Source: an uncultured Bacteroidia bacterium (lineage in GTDB: Bacteria > Bacteroidota > Bacteroidia > J057 > CALAJH01). Taken from it: DNA of 44,819 bases. Both the position numbers and the translations under genes were made by a program. The notes beneath the pieces are model-generated. The model saw only the letters and a program-made list of their open reading frames with translations, had not been told where the DNA came from and did no database searches. Below, in pieces: positions 8,337 to 16,800 of this stretch. Positions within the stretch are counted from its first letter, which is position 1, and every line of letters begins with the position of its first letter. The stretch spans positions 1 to 44,819 of the forward strand of contig CALAJH010000077.1 in assembly GCA_937922655.1 (NCBI GenBank), in the 5' to 3' direction.

Positions 8337-8618
8337 ATGAGAAACGACAACCGGAACGCGGCCAACATCCCGTTCAACCCGATGACTCCGACGAAGCAAG
8401 ATTCCAAAAAGAAGTTTTGCTGGTTCAAAAAAGCGGGGATAAAATACATCGATTACAAAGACCCGGACTTTCTCCTCCATTTTGTAAACGAACAAGGACG
8501 CATTTACCCCCGTCGCCTGACGGGTACGAGCCTCAAATATCAACGCCGACTGGCCGTCGCCGTCAAACGCGCGCGCCATTTGGCCCTTTTACCATTCGTA
8601 ACCGATTCCTTAAAGTAA
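8337..8618 (+). CDS. rpsR: 30S ribosomal protein S18
   Basis: S18 pairs with S6 in the 30S platform. The core [30 protein letters not shown] (residues 36-65) and [21 protein letters not shown] are diagnostic. At 93 aa it has a slightly extended, low-complexity N-terminus ([17 protein letters not shown]). The stop TAA (8616-8618) overlaps the rplI ATG by one base, indicating translational coupling. Confidence 0.96.
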   Translation: MRNDNRNAANIPFNPMTPTKQDSKKKFCWFKKAGIKYIDYKDPDFLLHFVNEQGRIYPRRLTGTSLKYQRRLAVAVKRARHLALLPFVTDSLK

Positions 8619-9070
8619 TGAAAGTCATCCTGCTCGAAGACGTTTACAAGTTGGGCGACAAAGACGACGTGGTTGAGGTGAAACCGGGCTACGCCAACAA
8701 TTACCTCATTCCCAAGCGTTACGCCATCACCGCCACCAAATCCGCGCTCAAACAGCTGGAGGAGAACCAACGTCAAGCCTCCCATCGTCAGCAAAGAATC
8801 AAAGACGAGGCGCAAAAAATTGCCGATATGATTTCCACGCTCAACATCCAACTACCGATGATGGTGGGCAAGGAAGGAAAAATTTACGGTTCGGTTACCC
8901 CGATTATGCTGGCCAACGCCTTGAAAGAAAAAGGCTTCGACGCCGACCGTCGCAAAATCACCCTTACCGAAGCCGTTACCACCATCGGTTCATATACCGC
9001 CATCGTCAATTTACACAAGGAAGTGAAGGCGGAATTGAAATTCGAGGTGGTGGAAAAAGGAGCGGAATAA
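8618..9070 (+). CDS. rplI: 50S ribosomal protein L9
   Basis: L9 binds 23S rRNA at the base of the L1 stalk. The 150 aa begin [30 protein letters not shown], the L9 N-terminal rRNA-binding signature. A long charged connecting helix and the C-terminal domain (GSVTPIMLANALKEKGFDADRRKI) follow. The frame is open upstream to 8417 inside rpsR, but the ATG at 8618, in a TAATG overlap with the rpsR stop, is the correct start because it gives the canonical N-terminus. Last gene of the operon, followed by a terminator. Confidence 0.96.
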   Translation: MKVILLEDVYKLGDKDDVVEVKPGYANNYLIPKRYAITATKSALKQLEENQRQASHRQQRIKDEAQKIADMISTLNIQLPMMVGKEGKIYGSVTPIMLANALKEKGFDADRRKITLTEAVTTIGSYTAIVNLHKEVKAELKFEVVEKGAE

Positions 9071-9090
9071 TTTCCCGACCGAGCATTTTA

Positions 9091-9118
9091 CCAAAAGGGG
9101 ACGAACGTCCCCTTTTGG
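9091..9118 (+). terminator. Terminator after rplI
   Basis: A near-perfect palindrome, CCAAAAGGGGACG / CGTCCCCTTTTGG, sits 20 bases after rplI. It lacks a long U-tract downstream but carries A and T runs in its arms. It may also serve the convergent rhodanese gene. Confidence 0.7.
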
Positions 9119-9146
9119 GCTTATATGATTATCCGAAAATGCGGGA

Positions 9147-9470
9147 TTAATCGACCGAAAGCGTGACGTCAATCTCGCGCCGCCAATCCAGCAAACCGCC
9201 TTTCATATTGTAAACCGAAGTAAACCCGAGGGATTGTAAAAAAGAGGCGATGCCCATGCTTCGTTTTCCGCTTCTGCAGTAGACGATAATCGTATCGTTT
9301 TTATGGGCTTCGAGGAGGTCGAGTTTGGCGGCCACCTCCCCCATCGGGATGTGAATGCCGCCGATGTGGGCGCTGTGCCGTTCGATAGGTTCGCGAACGT
9401 CCAGCAGTATCGGGGGACGTTCCGATTTCAACATTTCGTAGGTTTCTTTACAGGAAATTTCCGGAGCCAT
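9147..9470 (-). CDS. Rhodanese-like domain protein
   Basis: A single-domain rhodanese (sulfurtransferase fold) of 107 aa. The catalytic Cys65 lies in the active-site loop CRSGKRS. The family's RPPILLDVREPIE and GGIHIPMGE motifs precede it. It is probably cytosolic and could carry persulfide sulfur; the acceptor is unknown. The start at 9470 agrees with the normal start of the domain (PEISCKETYEML). It diverges from the NFACT gene with only 5 bp between the two start codons, so each promoter must lie inside the other gene. Confidence 0.9.
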   Translation of the reverse strand: MAPEISCKETYEMLKSERPPILLDVREPIERHSAHIGGIHIPMGEVAAKLDLLEAHKNDTIIVYCRSGKRSMGIASFLQSLGFTSVYNMKGGLLDWRREIDVTLSVD

Positions 9471-9475
9471 CGCTT

Positions 9476-10996
9476 ATGCAACATTTAAATCATTTGACGC
9501 TTGCGGCGTTGGGGCGCCTGCTGACGGAAAGAGCCGAGGCCGTCGCCGAAGTGTATACGCAACAAAAAGACGAAATCGTTATCGTTTTTTCTTCTTTTGC
9601 CCTAAGAATCGGTTGCAAAAACGATTTTCAGTACGTCGTGCCCGTATCCGTCCCCAAACGCGCGGGCAAAAATACAAAAGATTTGTTTGCCGAACTGCCC
9701 GGGAAAAAAATGATTTCTGCTTTTTCCCCTTACGGCGAACGCGCTTTGGTCATGGAGTTTTCGGGCGGGGTGACGGCGGTGTGTCAAATGTACGGCCCGC
9801 GTTCGGATTTTTGGACGGTAAGCGGCGGTACCATCGTAGACCGCTTTCGCAAGTCGCTTCCCGAACCCACCGCCGTTATCCCGCAAGCTTCGCCCCCAAC
9901 GGAGTACGACGGTACGAACGAATCCCTCAAATCCGGTTTTCCACACTTCGACAAGTATTTTGTATGGAAGCTCAAAGACGAAGAGACAAGGACGTCGCCG
10001 TCCGAGGCCATGACGGCCGTTCTCAACGCCGTCGGAAAACCGTACGTCGTTTATGAAAAAGGGGAAACGACGGGCTTTTTGCTTTTTTCGTTGCCGGATT
10101 TTCCGGGCAAGGCTTTTGACGACGTTTCCGAGGCCCTCGAATATTTTTTGCGTCGGCGCTTCGCACGAACGGCTTATTTCTCGGAAAAACGAAGAATGGA
10201 GGCCTTGGTGCGCGAAGGCTTAAAAAAATGGGGCGCGGCGGCGGAAAAATCCCGTCAATCCCTCAACGAACCCGTGCGTTACGCCGAAATGGCCGATATT
10301 CTCATGGCAAATTTACACGCGATACCCACGGGGGCCGACGTCGCGGACGTCTTTGATTTTTATCAAAACCGGCCCGTTTCCATTCCCCTCAATCCCGAAC
10401 TTTCGCCCCAAGAGAACGCCGAACGCCTCTACAAAAAACAAAAGGCTCGAGACGGACAAATGAAAATACAAGCGTCGCTGCTTGCCGAGGCTTCGGAAAA
10501 ATTTGAGCGTTTTCAGGTTTTAAAAACCGAACTCGACAAGGCGACCAACCTTCGGGCGTTGCGTCAATTGGCCAAAGACCGGCCCGAGTTGTCCCAAAAC
10601 CTCAAACCCGGCGCCGAAGACGCCCTGCCTTTTCGACGCTTTGAATTTATGGGTTATGAAATTTGGGTGGGTAAAAACGCGAAAAACAACGATCTGCTTT
10701 TCCGTACGGCCAAAAAAGACGATTGGTGGTTGCACGCCAAACATACGCACGGTTCGCACGTGGTCGTTCCCAACCGTCGTCGCGAAGTCAAGCTTCCGCC
10801 GCCCGTTTTGGAATACGCCGCGGGATTGGCCGCGTTTTTTTCGGGACGCAGGAACGAGTCTTGGGTCGAAGTTGCGTATTTGCCCCGCAAGTACGCTCGC
10901 AAAGCCAAGCGTCTACCCCCCGGAAAAGTCCTGCTCGACCGCGAAGAAACCGTTTTGGCCACGCCCATTCGTCCCGAACGCGCCGATTGTTTATAG
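9476..10996 (+). CDS. NFACT family protein (RqcH/Rqc2-like, fibronectin-binding-protein A family)
   Basis: NFACT proteins of the RqcH type bind obstructed 50S subunits and add C-terminal Ala tails to stalled nascent chains in ribosome quality control. The 506 aa have an N-terminal NFACT-N domain beginning HLTLAALGRLLTERAEAV. A helical coiled-coil middle follows (about 310-370: QENAERLYKKQKARDGQMKI). The C-terminal NFACT-R domain shows YEIWVGKNAKNNDLLFRTAK and DDWWLHAKHTHGSHVVV. The Asp-Arg pair needed in RqcH appears as Glu-Arg (PYGERALVMEF), so the tailing activity is uncertain. The start is fixed by the conserved N-terminus, even though it lies 5 bp from the divergent rhodanese start. Confidence 0.85.
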   Translation: MQHLNHLTLAALGRLLTERAEAVAEVYTQQKDEIVIVFSSFALRIGCKNDFQYVVPVSVPKRAGKNTKDLFAELPGKKMISAFSPYGERALVMEFSGGVTAVCQMYGPRSDFWTVSGGTIVDRFRKSLPEPTAVIPQASPPTEYDGTNESLKSGFPHFDKYFVWKLKDEETRTSPSEAMTAVLNAVGKPYVVYEKGETTGFLLFSLPDFPGKAFDDVSEALEYFLRRRFARTAYFSEKRRMEALVREGLKKWGAAAEKSRQSLNEPVRYAEMADILMANLHAIPTGADVADVFDFYQNRPVSIPLNPELSPQENAERLYKKQKARDGQMKIQASLLAEASEKFERFQVLKTELDKATNLRALRQLAKDRPELSQNLKPGAEDALPFRRFEFMGYEIWVGKNAKNNDLLFRTAKKDDWWLHAKHTHGSHVVVPNRRREVKLPPPVLEYAAGLAAFFSGRRNESWVEVAYLPRKYARKAKRLPPGKVLLDREETVLATPIRPERADCL

Positions 10997-11073
10997 TTCG
11001 CCCCCGCCGATTTTTCTCCTTTGCCTTGCATCCGAAACAAATCCGTTAATTTGCATATCGATTTTGCCGATAG

Positions 11074-11550
11074 ATGTTGTCGCCGATATTTGTTTCCGCC
11101 GACGCACAATGGGAAAAATTGCTGTCCGTATGGCGTATGGAAAAGCGTCGGGTCGTTTTTACCAACGGCTGTTTTGACGTTTTGCACCGGGGCCACGTCG
11201 AATATCTTGCTTGCGCCCGAAAAAAAGGCGACGTTATGATAGTGGGCTTGAATTCCGACGATTCGGTGCGTCGTTTGAAAGGCCCCACCCGGCCCGTCAA
11301 CGACTTTTTTGCCCGAGCGACGGTATTGGCGGCCTTACGGTCGGTGGACGCGGTCGTCGGTTTTGACGACGACACCCCTTTGCGGCTCATCGAACTCGTT
11401 CGTCCCGACGTTTTGGTCAAAGGTTCGGATTATCGGCCCGAAAACATTGTCGGGGCGGACGTGGTATTGGCTTACGGAGGCCGGGTTCAAACCGTGGATT
11501 TGACTCCCGGATTCTCAACGACGACGCTCATAGAAAAAATGCGAAATTGA
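11074..11550 (+). CDS. rfaE2: ADP-heptose-type nucleotidyltransferase (RfaE2/HldE C-domain-like)
   Basis: A 158-aa cytidylyltransferase-fold enzyme expected to adenylylate D-glycero-beta-D-manno-heptose 1-phosphate for LPS heptose. Key motifs are TNGCFDVLHRGHVEYL (HxGH nucleotide-binding), VGLNSDDSVRRLKGPTRPVN, VLVKGSDYRPENIVG and the PGFSTTTLIEKMR end. The separate (E2-only) form is normal outside the enterics. A TTAATTTG box with TTTG upstream at about 11021 may be its promoter. Its TGA overlaps the TTG start of the permease gene (TTGA). Confidence 0.88.
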   Translation: MLSPIFVSADAQWEKLLSVWRMEKRRVVFTNGCFDVLHRGHVEYLACARKKGDVMIVGLNSDDSVRRLKGPTRPVNDFFARATVLAALRSVDAVVGFDDDTPLRLIELVRPDVLVKGSDYRPENIVGADVVLAYGGRVQTVDLTPGFSTTTLIEKMRN

Positions 11551-12830
11551 AACGGGTCAAGCGAATTGGGACGTTGTTGGTTTCGATAGGGACGGCGACG
11601 CTTTTGTCGTTCGGGCTGGGAGCTTTGGCGCCCGGCGACCCGGCCTTGGTACGTGCCGGCGGCACGGGAAACGCCGTCCAAAGCGCCGATTTTGAACGCC
11701 GTTATCTTGCCGCACGAAGAGAACTCGGTCTTGATTTGCCGTTGTTTTATTTTTCCGTGGTCCCCTTGTCTTTTCCCGACACGTTCGAGCGTGTCGCCTT
11801 CGACCGCAATGTTTTAACCTCCCTGCTTTATCGCTTCGGGGATTGGGACGGCGTTATGGATTATTATCAAAAACTCAGGGCGGTTTCGATTGACGACGAC
11901 AGCATCGGTTATTGGCGAAAGGCGTTGACGAGTGCAACGCCGCCGATTCGCGACGCGGCCCGTATACCCGAATTTTTACCCGCCGTCCAAGCGTGGCGTC
12001 GTTTGGAAAAACATCCCCGTCGGTGGCGAAATTACGTTCCCCGCTTTCGTTTTCACGGTACGCAATGCCGTTACCACCGTTGGCTGACGACTTCGGGAGA
12101 ATCCTACCGCGATTTTCGCCCCGTCCGCGAAAAAATGGGGGAAGCGGTGGCAAGAACGCTGGGCTTGAATTTGGCGGCGTTGTCGTTGGGGGCGGGGTTG
12201 GGCTTGATGACGGCGTTATGGATTGTGCGTCGGCCGCGTTTCGAGGCATGGATTGTCAATTTGTGTTTTGGGTTGTATTCCGTGCCGACGTTTTGGGCGG
12301 GAACGGTATTGATTACGCTTTTTGCCGGAGGATTATGGAACGTTTTGCCGTCGCACGGTTGGCGTTCGCCCGGCTTTTCGGCCGATTTGTCGCCGGGGAT
12401 GTTGGTGGCGGATGTGGCGGCGCATTTGGTTATGCCTTTGATTTGTTTGACGTATCCGATTTGGGCGTTTTGGACCTTGCAATGGCGTGAAAGTTTGACC
12501 GACGAACTCAAACGGCCTTACGTTTTGGCGCACAGAGCGTGGGGATTGTCCGAGAAACGCATTTTAAACCCCATGACGCTGAAAAACGTCGCGGCGCCTG
12601 CGGCGGCATTGGTTGCCGCTTCCGTGCCGGCGATATTGACGGGTTCGATCGTCGTCGAAACGCTCTTTTCTTTGCCCGGCATGGGGCTCTTGGCCTACGA
12701 GGCCGTTTTGCATCGAGACTATCCCGTTTTGACCGCCGTTTTCACGTTTTCGGCGACGCTCACGCTCGTTGCCAACTTTTTTGCCGACGAAATTGTTGCC
12801 CGTCTAGACCCTAGGTCAAAAATCGCATGA
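11547..12830 (+). CDS. ABC transporter permease, DppB/OppB family, with large periplasmic insert
   Basis: Membrane permease of a peptide/nickel-type ABC importer. Residues 1-30 form the first transmembrane segment, followed by a typical DppB-like stretch (APGDPALVRAGG). An insertion of about 150 aa (residues about 50-205) separates it from the permease core (REKMGEAVARTLGLNLAALSLGAG onward). The EAA-loop region reads LAHRAWGLSEKRILNPMTLKN, and the end is the usual GSIVVETLFSLPGMGLLAYEAV. The start is a TTG overlapping the upstream stop in TTGA. No DppC-type permease, ATPase or binding protein is adjacent, so partners must be encoded elsewhere. It sits between a heptose nucleotidyltransferase and an aldo-keto reductase in one overlapping operon. 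Confidence 0.8.
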   Translation: MKRVKRIGTLLVSIGTATLLSFGLGALAPGDPALVRAGGTGNAVQSADFERRYLAARRELGLDLPLFYFSVVPLSFPDTFERVAFDRNVLTSLLYRFGDWDGVMDYYQKLRAVSIDDDSIGYWRKALTSATPPIRDAARIPEFLPAVQAWRRLEKHPRRWRNYVPRFRFHGTQCRYHRWLTTSGESYRDFRPVREKMGEAVARTLGLNLAALSLGAGLGLMTALWIVRRPRFEAWIVNLCFGLYSVPTFWAGTVLITLFAGGLWNVLPSHGWRSPGFSADLSPGMLVADVAAHLVMPLICLTYPIWAFWTLQWRESLTDELKRPYVLAHRAWGLSEKRILNPMTLKNVAAPAAALVAASVPAILTGSIVVETLFSLPGMGLLAYEAVLHRDYPVLTAVFTFSATLTLVANFFADEIVARLDPRSKIA

Positions 12831-13846
12831 AATACACGACATTGGGAAAATCGGGCGTTCGGGTTTCCGAACTTTGTTTGGGAACGATGACCTTCGGCAC
12901 CGAATGGGGGTGGGGGGCGGACTTTGACGATTGTGCAAAAATTTTTGAAGCCTTTGCCCAAGCGGGCGGCAACTTTATCGACACCGCCAATTATTACACC
13001 GGCGGCACAAGCGAAAAATTTTTGAGTGAACTACTCAAATCCGACCGCGAACGATTCGTTGTCGGGACAAAATTTTCTTTGGCCGTGCGAAAAGGCGATC
13101 TCAACGCGGGCGGCAATCATCGAAAAAACATACGTCAGGCCCTCGAAGCTTCGCTCAAACGCCTGCAAACCGACTACATCGACCTCTATTGGCTTCATGC
13201 GTGGGACTTTACCACCACGCCCGAAGAGATTATGCGTACCTTGGACGACCTTGTTTGCGCGGGCAAGGTGTTGTATTTGGGTATATCGGATACGCCGGCG
13301 TGGATTGTCGCCCAAGCCAACACAATGGCCCAATACACCGACCGTGAGGCGTTTACGGCTTTGCAAATCGAATACAGCCTTATTCAACGTACACCCGAAC
13401 GCGATCTTTTACCTATGGCCAAGGCTTTCGATATGGCTGTAACCCCGTGGTCTCCGCTGGGTAGCGGATTGCTTACGGGCAAATACCGTCAAAACAACGA
13501 CAAATCCAAACGTTTGAAAGAAAATTCCGCCCGTTTTTCCGAACGCAACCTACGCATTGCCGATACGCTTTGCAACATGGCGGAAAAAACGGGATATCCG
13601 CCCGCCGCAATAGCCTTGCGTTGGCTTGTCGAGCGCAACACTCTTCCGATTATCGGAGCCAGAACGGTCGAACAACTCAACGAAAACCTAAAAGCTTTGG
13701 AGGTCGAACTGCCGAGGGAGGCTTACATTGACGTTGAAGAGGCTTCAAAAATTGAGTTGGGGTTTCCGCACGAATTTTTGGCGTCCGAAAACGTACAAAA
13801 CATTCTTTTCGGGGAAATGCAATCGTCGTTGAAAAAGCGTATTTAA
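12827..13846 (+). CDS. Aldo/keto reductase
   Basis: An NADPH-dependent oxidoreductase of the aldo-keto reductase superfamily; substrate unknown. The 339 aa begin YTTLGKSGVRVSELCLGTMTFG. The catalytic tetrad is visible as Asp52 and Tyr57 (FIDTANYYTGG), Lys82 (VGTKFS) and His124 (LYWLHAWD). The cofactor-binding C-terminal motif is IIGARTVEQLNENLKAL. It resembles the YajO/Tas-like group. The ATG overlaps the permease stop in ATGA, so it is translationally coupled. It converges with the large gene ending at 13873. Confidence 0.92.
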   Translation: MKYTTLGKSGVRVSELCLGTMTFGTEWGWGADFDDCAKIFEAFAQAGGNFIDTANYYTGGTSEKFLSELLKSDRERFVVGTKFSLAVRKGDLNAGGNHRKNIRQALEASLKRLQTDYIDLYWLHAWDFTTTPEEIMRTLDDLVCAGKVLYLGISDTPAWIVAQANTMAQYTDREAFTALQIEYSLIQRTPERDLLPMAKAFDMAVTPWSPLGSGLLTGKYRQNNDKSKRLKENSARFSERNLRIADTLCNMAEKTGYPPAAIALRWLVERNTLPIIGARTVEQLNENLKALEVELPREAYIDVEEASKIELGFPHEFLASENVQNILFGEMQSSLKKRI

Positions 13847-13872
13847 AAAATAAAGAAAAATCGGGGGCAGGC

Positions 13873-16800
13873 TTAATTGCCGCCCCCTTCTTCGTTTTCG
13901 GGCGTTTCGCCTTCGTTTTCGGGCTGCAAAGCTTTTTTTACCGGCGCTTTTTCCCCCGCAACGTCTTTGCCGCAACCCGAAAGCACCAAGCCCGAAAAAC
14001 TCCGTTTAAAGTGATTGAGTTCTTTGGAAAAGGTACTGCCGAGTTCGGGTTCGAGGTAAACGAAGTGGAAGGCGTCGGCTTTGGTTCCTTTTTTTGCCAA
14101 TTTGGCCGCCACTTCCTTGGAAAGGGACATAACGTTGGCGGCGGTGGTTTCGATTTTGAGCGTGTTGTCGTAAAACTCGAAATACACGAATTCGTCGTAA
14201 TCGCTGAATTCCAAAAGAATCCGAACGGTGTCCGGGGCATAGGATTTGCTGGCCAAAAGTCTGCCAAGCGAATATTTGATTTTGCCGCGCACATAGCGGC
14301 TGACCGTTATACCCTGCATGGCCATGACCCCAACGCTTTTTTCGGCGTAAAAAACGGGCAGAACCTCGTCGCAATACGTGAATTTTACGCCCGTGAACGC
14401 CAAAGAGTGGGTCAGCGTTTTGCCAATCATGAGCGGATAGGATTCGTCGTGGACTTCGGCGTCCTCGGCAAGGAGTTTGGTTTTGGTTTCGTTGGGGTCG
14501 CCGGCGTCGATAATTTCGGCAATGCTTTCCATCAAAAAGCGGTTGTTTTTGTAGCGCACCTCTTCGGCGGCGTTGGCCGCCGTGCGTATCACCCCGCCCA
14601 AACGCGTCATCACTTCTTTGACTTCCGCGGGAAAGTTTATCGTCCACGTCAAATCCGTTTCTATCAAGCCTTTGTCGTTGTTTTCACGCCAACGACCGGC
14701 CATCGCCATGGTAAAGAATTTGTTGCGGTGTAGATGGTAGGGGAAATTAATGAAGCCTTCGGAGGTAATGACGTTTTTGGCGTCGTTGTAACCGACGACG
14801 TTGCCTTTGAAGCGCGAACGTTTGAGTTTGTTCAAATCGCCGATGCGAAATTCGTTGGTCGAAAGGTCGAAGGTAATCGAGCCCGCGGACGATAAAACGG
14901 CCACGTCGTTGCGATCGAACTTCTTTTCCAAAAACTTGCTGTAAAACGCCGAACGTTTGGGAATAAAATACACTCCGACGGCCAAATCTTTTAAGACCGC
15001 CGAATCAACGGGGACGATGACCGAATCGGGATTGACGTTGTCGGCGCGAACGTCGATCCACGATTCGCTCAGCGCGGGATTGTCCGATTGTATTTTTACC
15101 TGTCCCCTAAAATTCAAGTATTTTTGATTGCCGACGATTTCGACGGTATCCCTAAAATAAAATCGTTCGGTGATGAAAAAGTTTTGTTCTTCGGGAATGA
15201 CGGCGTAGCCGAGGGTGACGGTATCGGGCCGGACGTTGATGTTGTCGAAACGAATGACTTGGTCGACGTCCTTGAACTTGTAGTGATATTCGCCCGAGGC
15301 GTTGTAGGCGATGCCGGTGACGATTTGTACCGTTGCGTCTTCGAGGAGGTGGTAGCGTTTGTCGCCGGGGCCGACGACGATGCGTGCGTGTTCCATCGGT
15401 TCCAAAATACCGCCCGCCTCAATGCGCAAGGATTGGATTTCGGGGAAAACGATGGCGTCGGCCACACGAATCGAGTCCACGCCGTCGGCATAGATGATTT
15501 CTTTGGCCATATCGAGTTCGGCGGACTTGACGGGAAATTTCAAGCCGTGCAACGACGAATCGGTGGCGATGAAGTAATGGGACTTCATTCCTTCGTCTTT
15601 GGAACTCATGACGACCTTTTTGATGATTTTGTCGTAAGAGCCTTTGTCGAGGGTGGTGGTGAAGCCGTGCTGTGGGAAGGAGAGGTTGGGCGGATCGGGT
15701 TGGCGCATGGCGAGCGAGTCGGCTTGGGCGGCGGCGGCGATTTCGGCCGGCGTTTCGGTTTTGTTTTTTTTGCTTTTTTTCACCGGGGTTTTGGGGTCGG
15801 TCTCGCCGGTTTCGGTTGGCGCCGCGGTTGTATCCCGTTTGGCGGCGATGGTTTCAAACGTAACGAGTTCGGAGTCCATTTCCCGGGCCATGGCCACGTT
15901 TTTGGCGTAAAAGTATTGTTTGGTAGGTTGATAGGGGTCGTTGATGGTAAATTCGCCGTCTTTTGTTTGGAACCGATTTTCTTGGAGGTCGAAGTTTTGA
16001 CTGTAAAATTCTTCGTTGCCAATCCATAGCGTTCCACTTGCCGAAACGCCCGCCGGGGTAATGGTGATTTTTCCGCGAAAAAGACCGCGCCCCTCGAAGG
16101 TCGTCAGGGCTTCCTCGCCCGTTTCGAGAACGAGTCGGTCTTCGTGTGGATACCACGTGTATTTGAAGCGTCCGCCGCGCAATTCGGGATAATAATAACC
16201 TTCGAACTCGCCTCGCGGCATATAAAACGACTTGGTGTAAGCCATGACGGAGTCGAAATGAAAGACGAAGGTGTCGCTTTCGGCCTCGGTGGAAAGATAT
16301 TCGATTTTTCCGCGCCCGTGTAGGCCGTAGCCGTCCATGTTGATTTCGTTGAAAAACCGGCCTTTGTCGCGGTATAGGGGCGTGCCGTACTCGGGCATGA
16401 TTTCGCGTATGCCGAAGGTGCCGTCGGCCACGGGTTTGAGCGTGTCGCGAAATTCGGGCATGATGTCGCCGGTATTCAATTCGCCCATAAAAAACAGCGA
16501 ATTGATGGAAAAGGTCTCCAGACTGTCTATCAAGAACGGTTCGACGACAAAATACAATCGGTCTTTGGCGTAAACGCCTTTTTGTATCGAGGTGTCGTTC
16601 CAATAGACGTAGGATTCGGTGTGGCAGTCGAACATCGAATATTCGGGTCGGGGTTTGCGCCCGTTTTTGTTGTTGGGCCGGTCGATGTAGACGGTGCCGG
16701 CGAGGTTTTCGATTTTAAGTTTTGCCAAGCCTTTGACGGCTTTTTCGTCGAGGATGCGGTGTTTTTCGAATTGCGGGTCGCGTTCGGGGTAGAAGGTCAT

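Noticed and set aside
8417-8617. N-terminal extension of L9
   Set aside because: The extension lies inside rpsR; the ATG at 8618 gives the canonical L9 start and a TAATG coupling.
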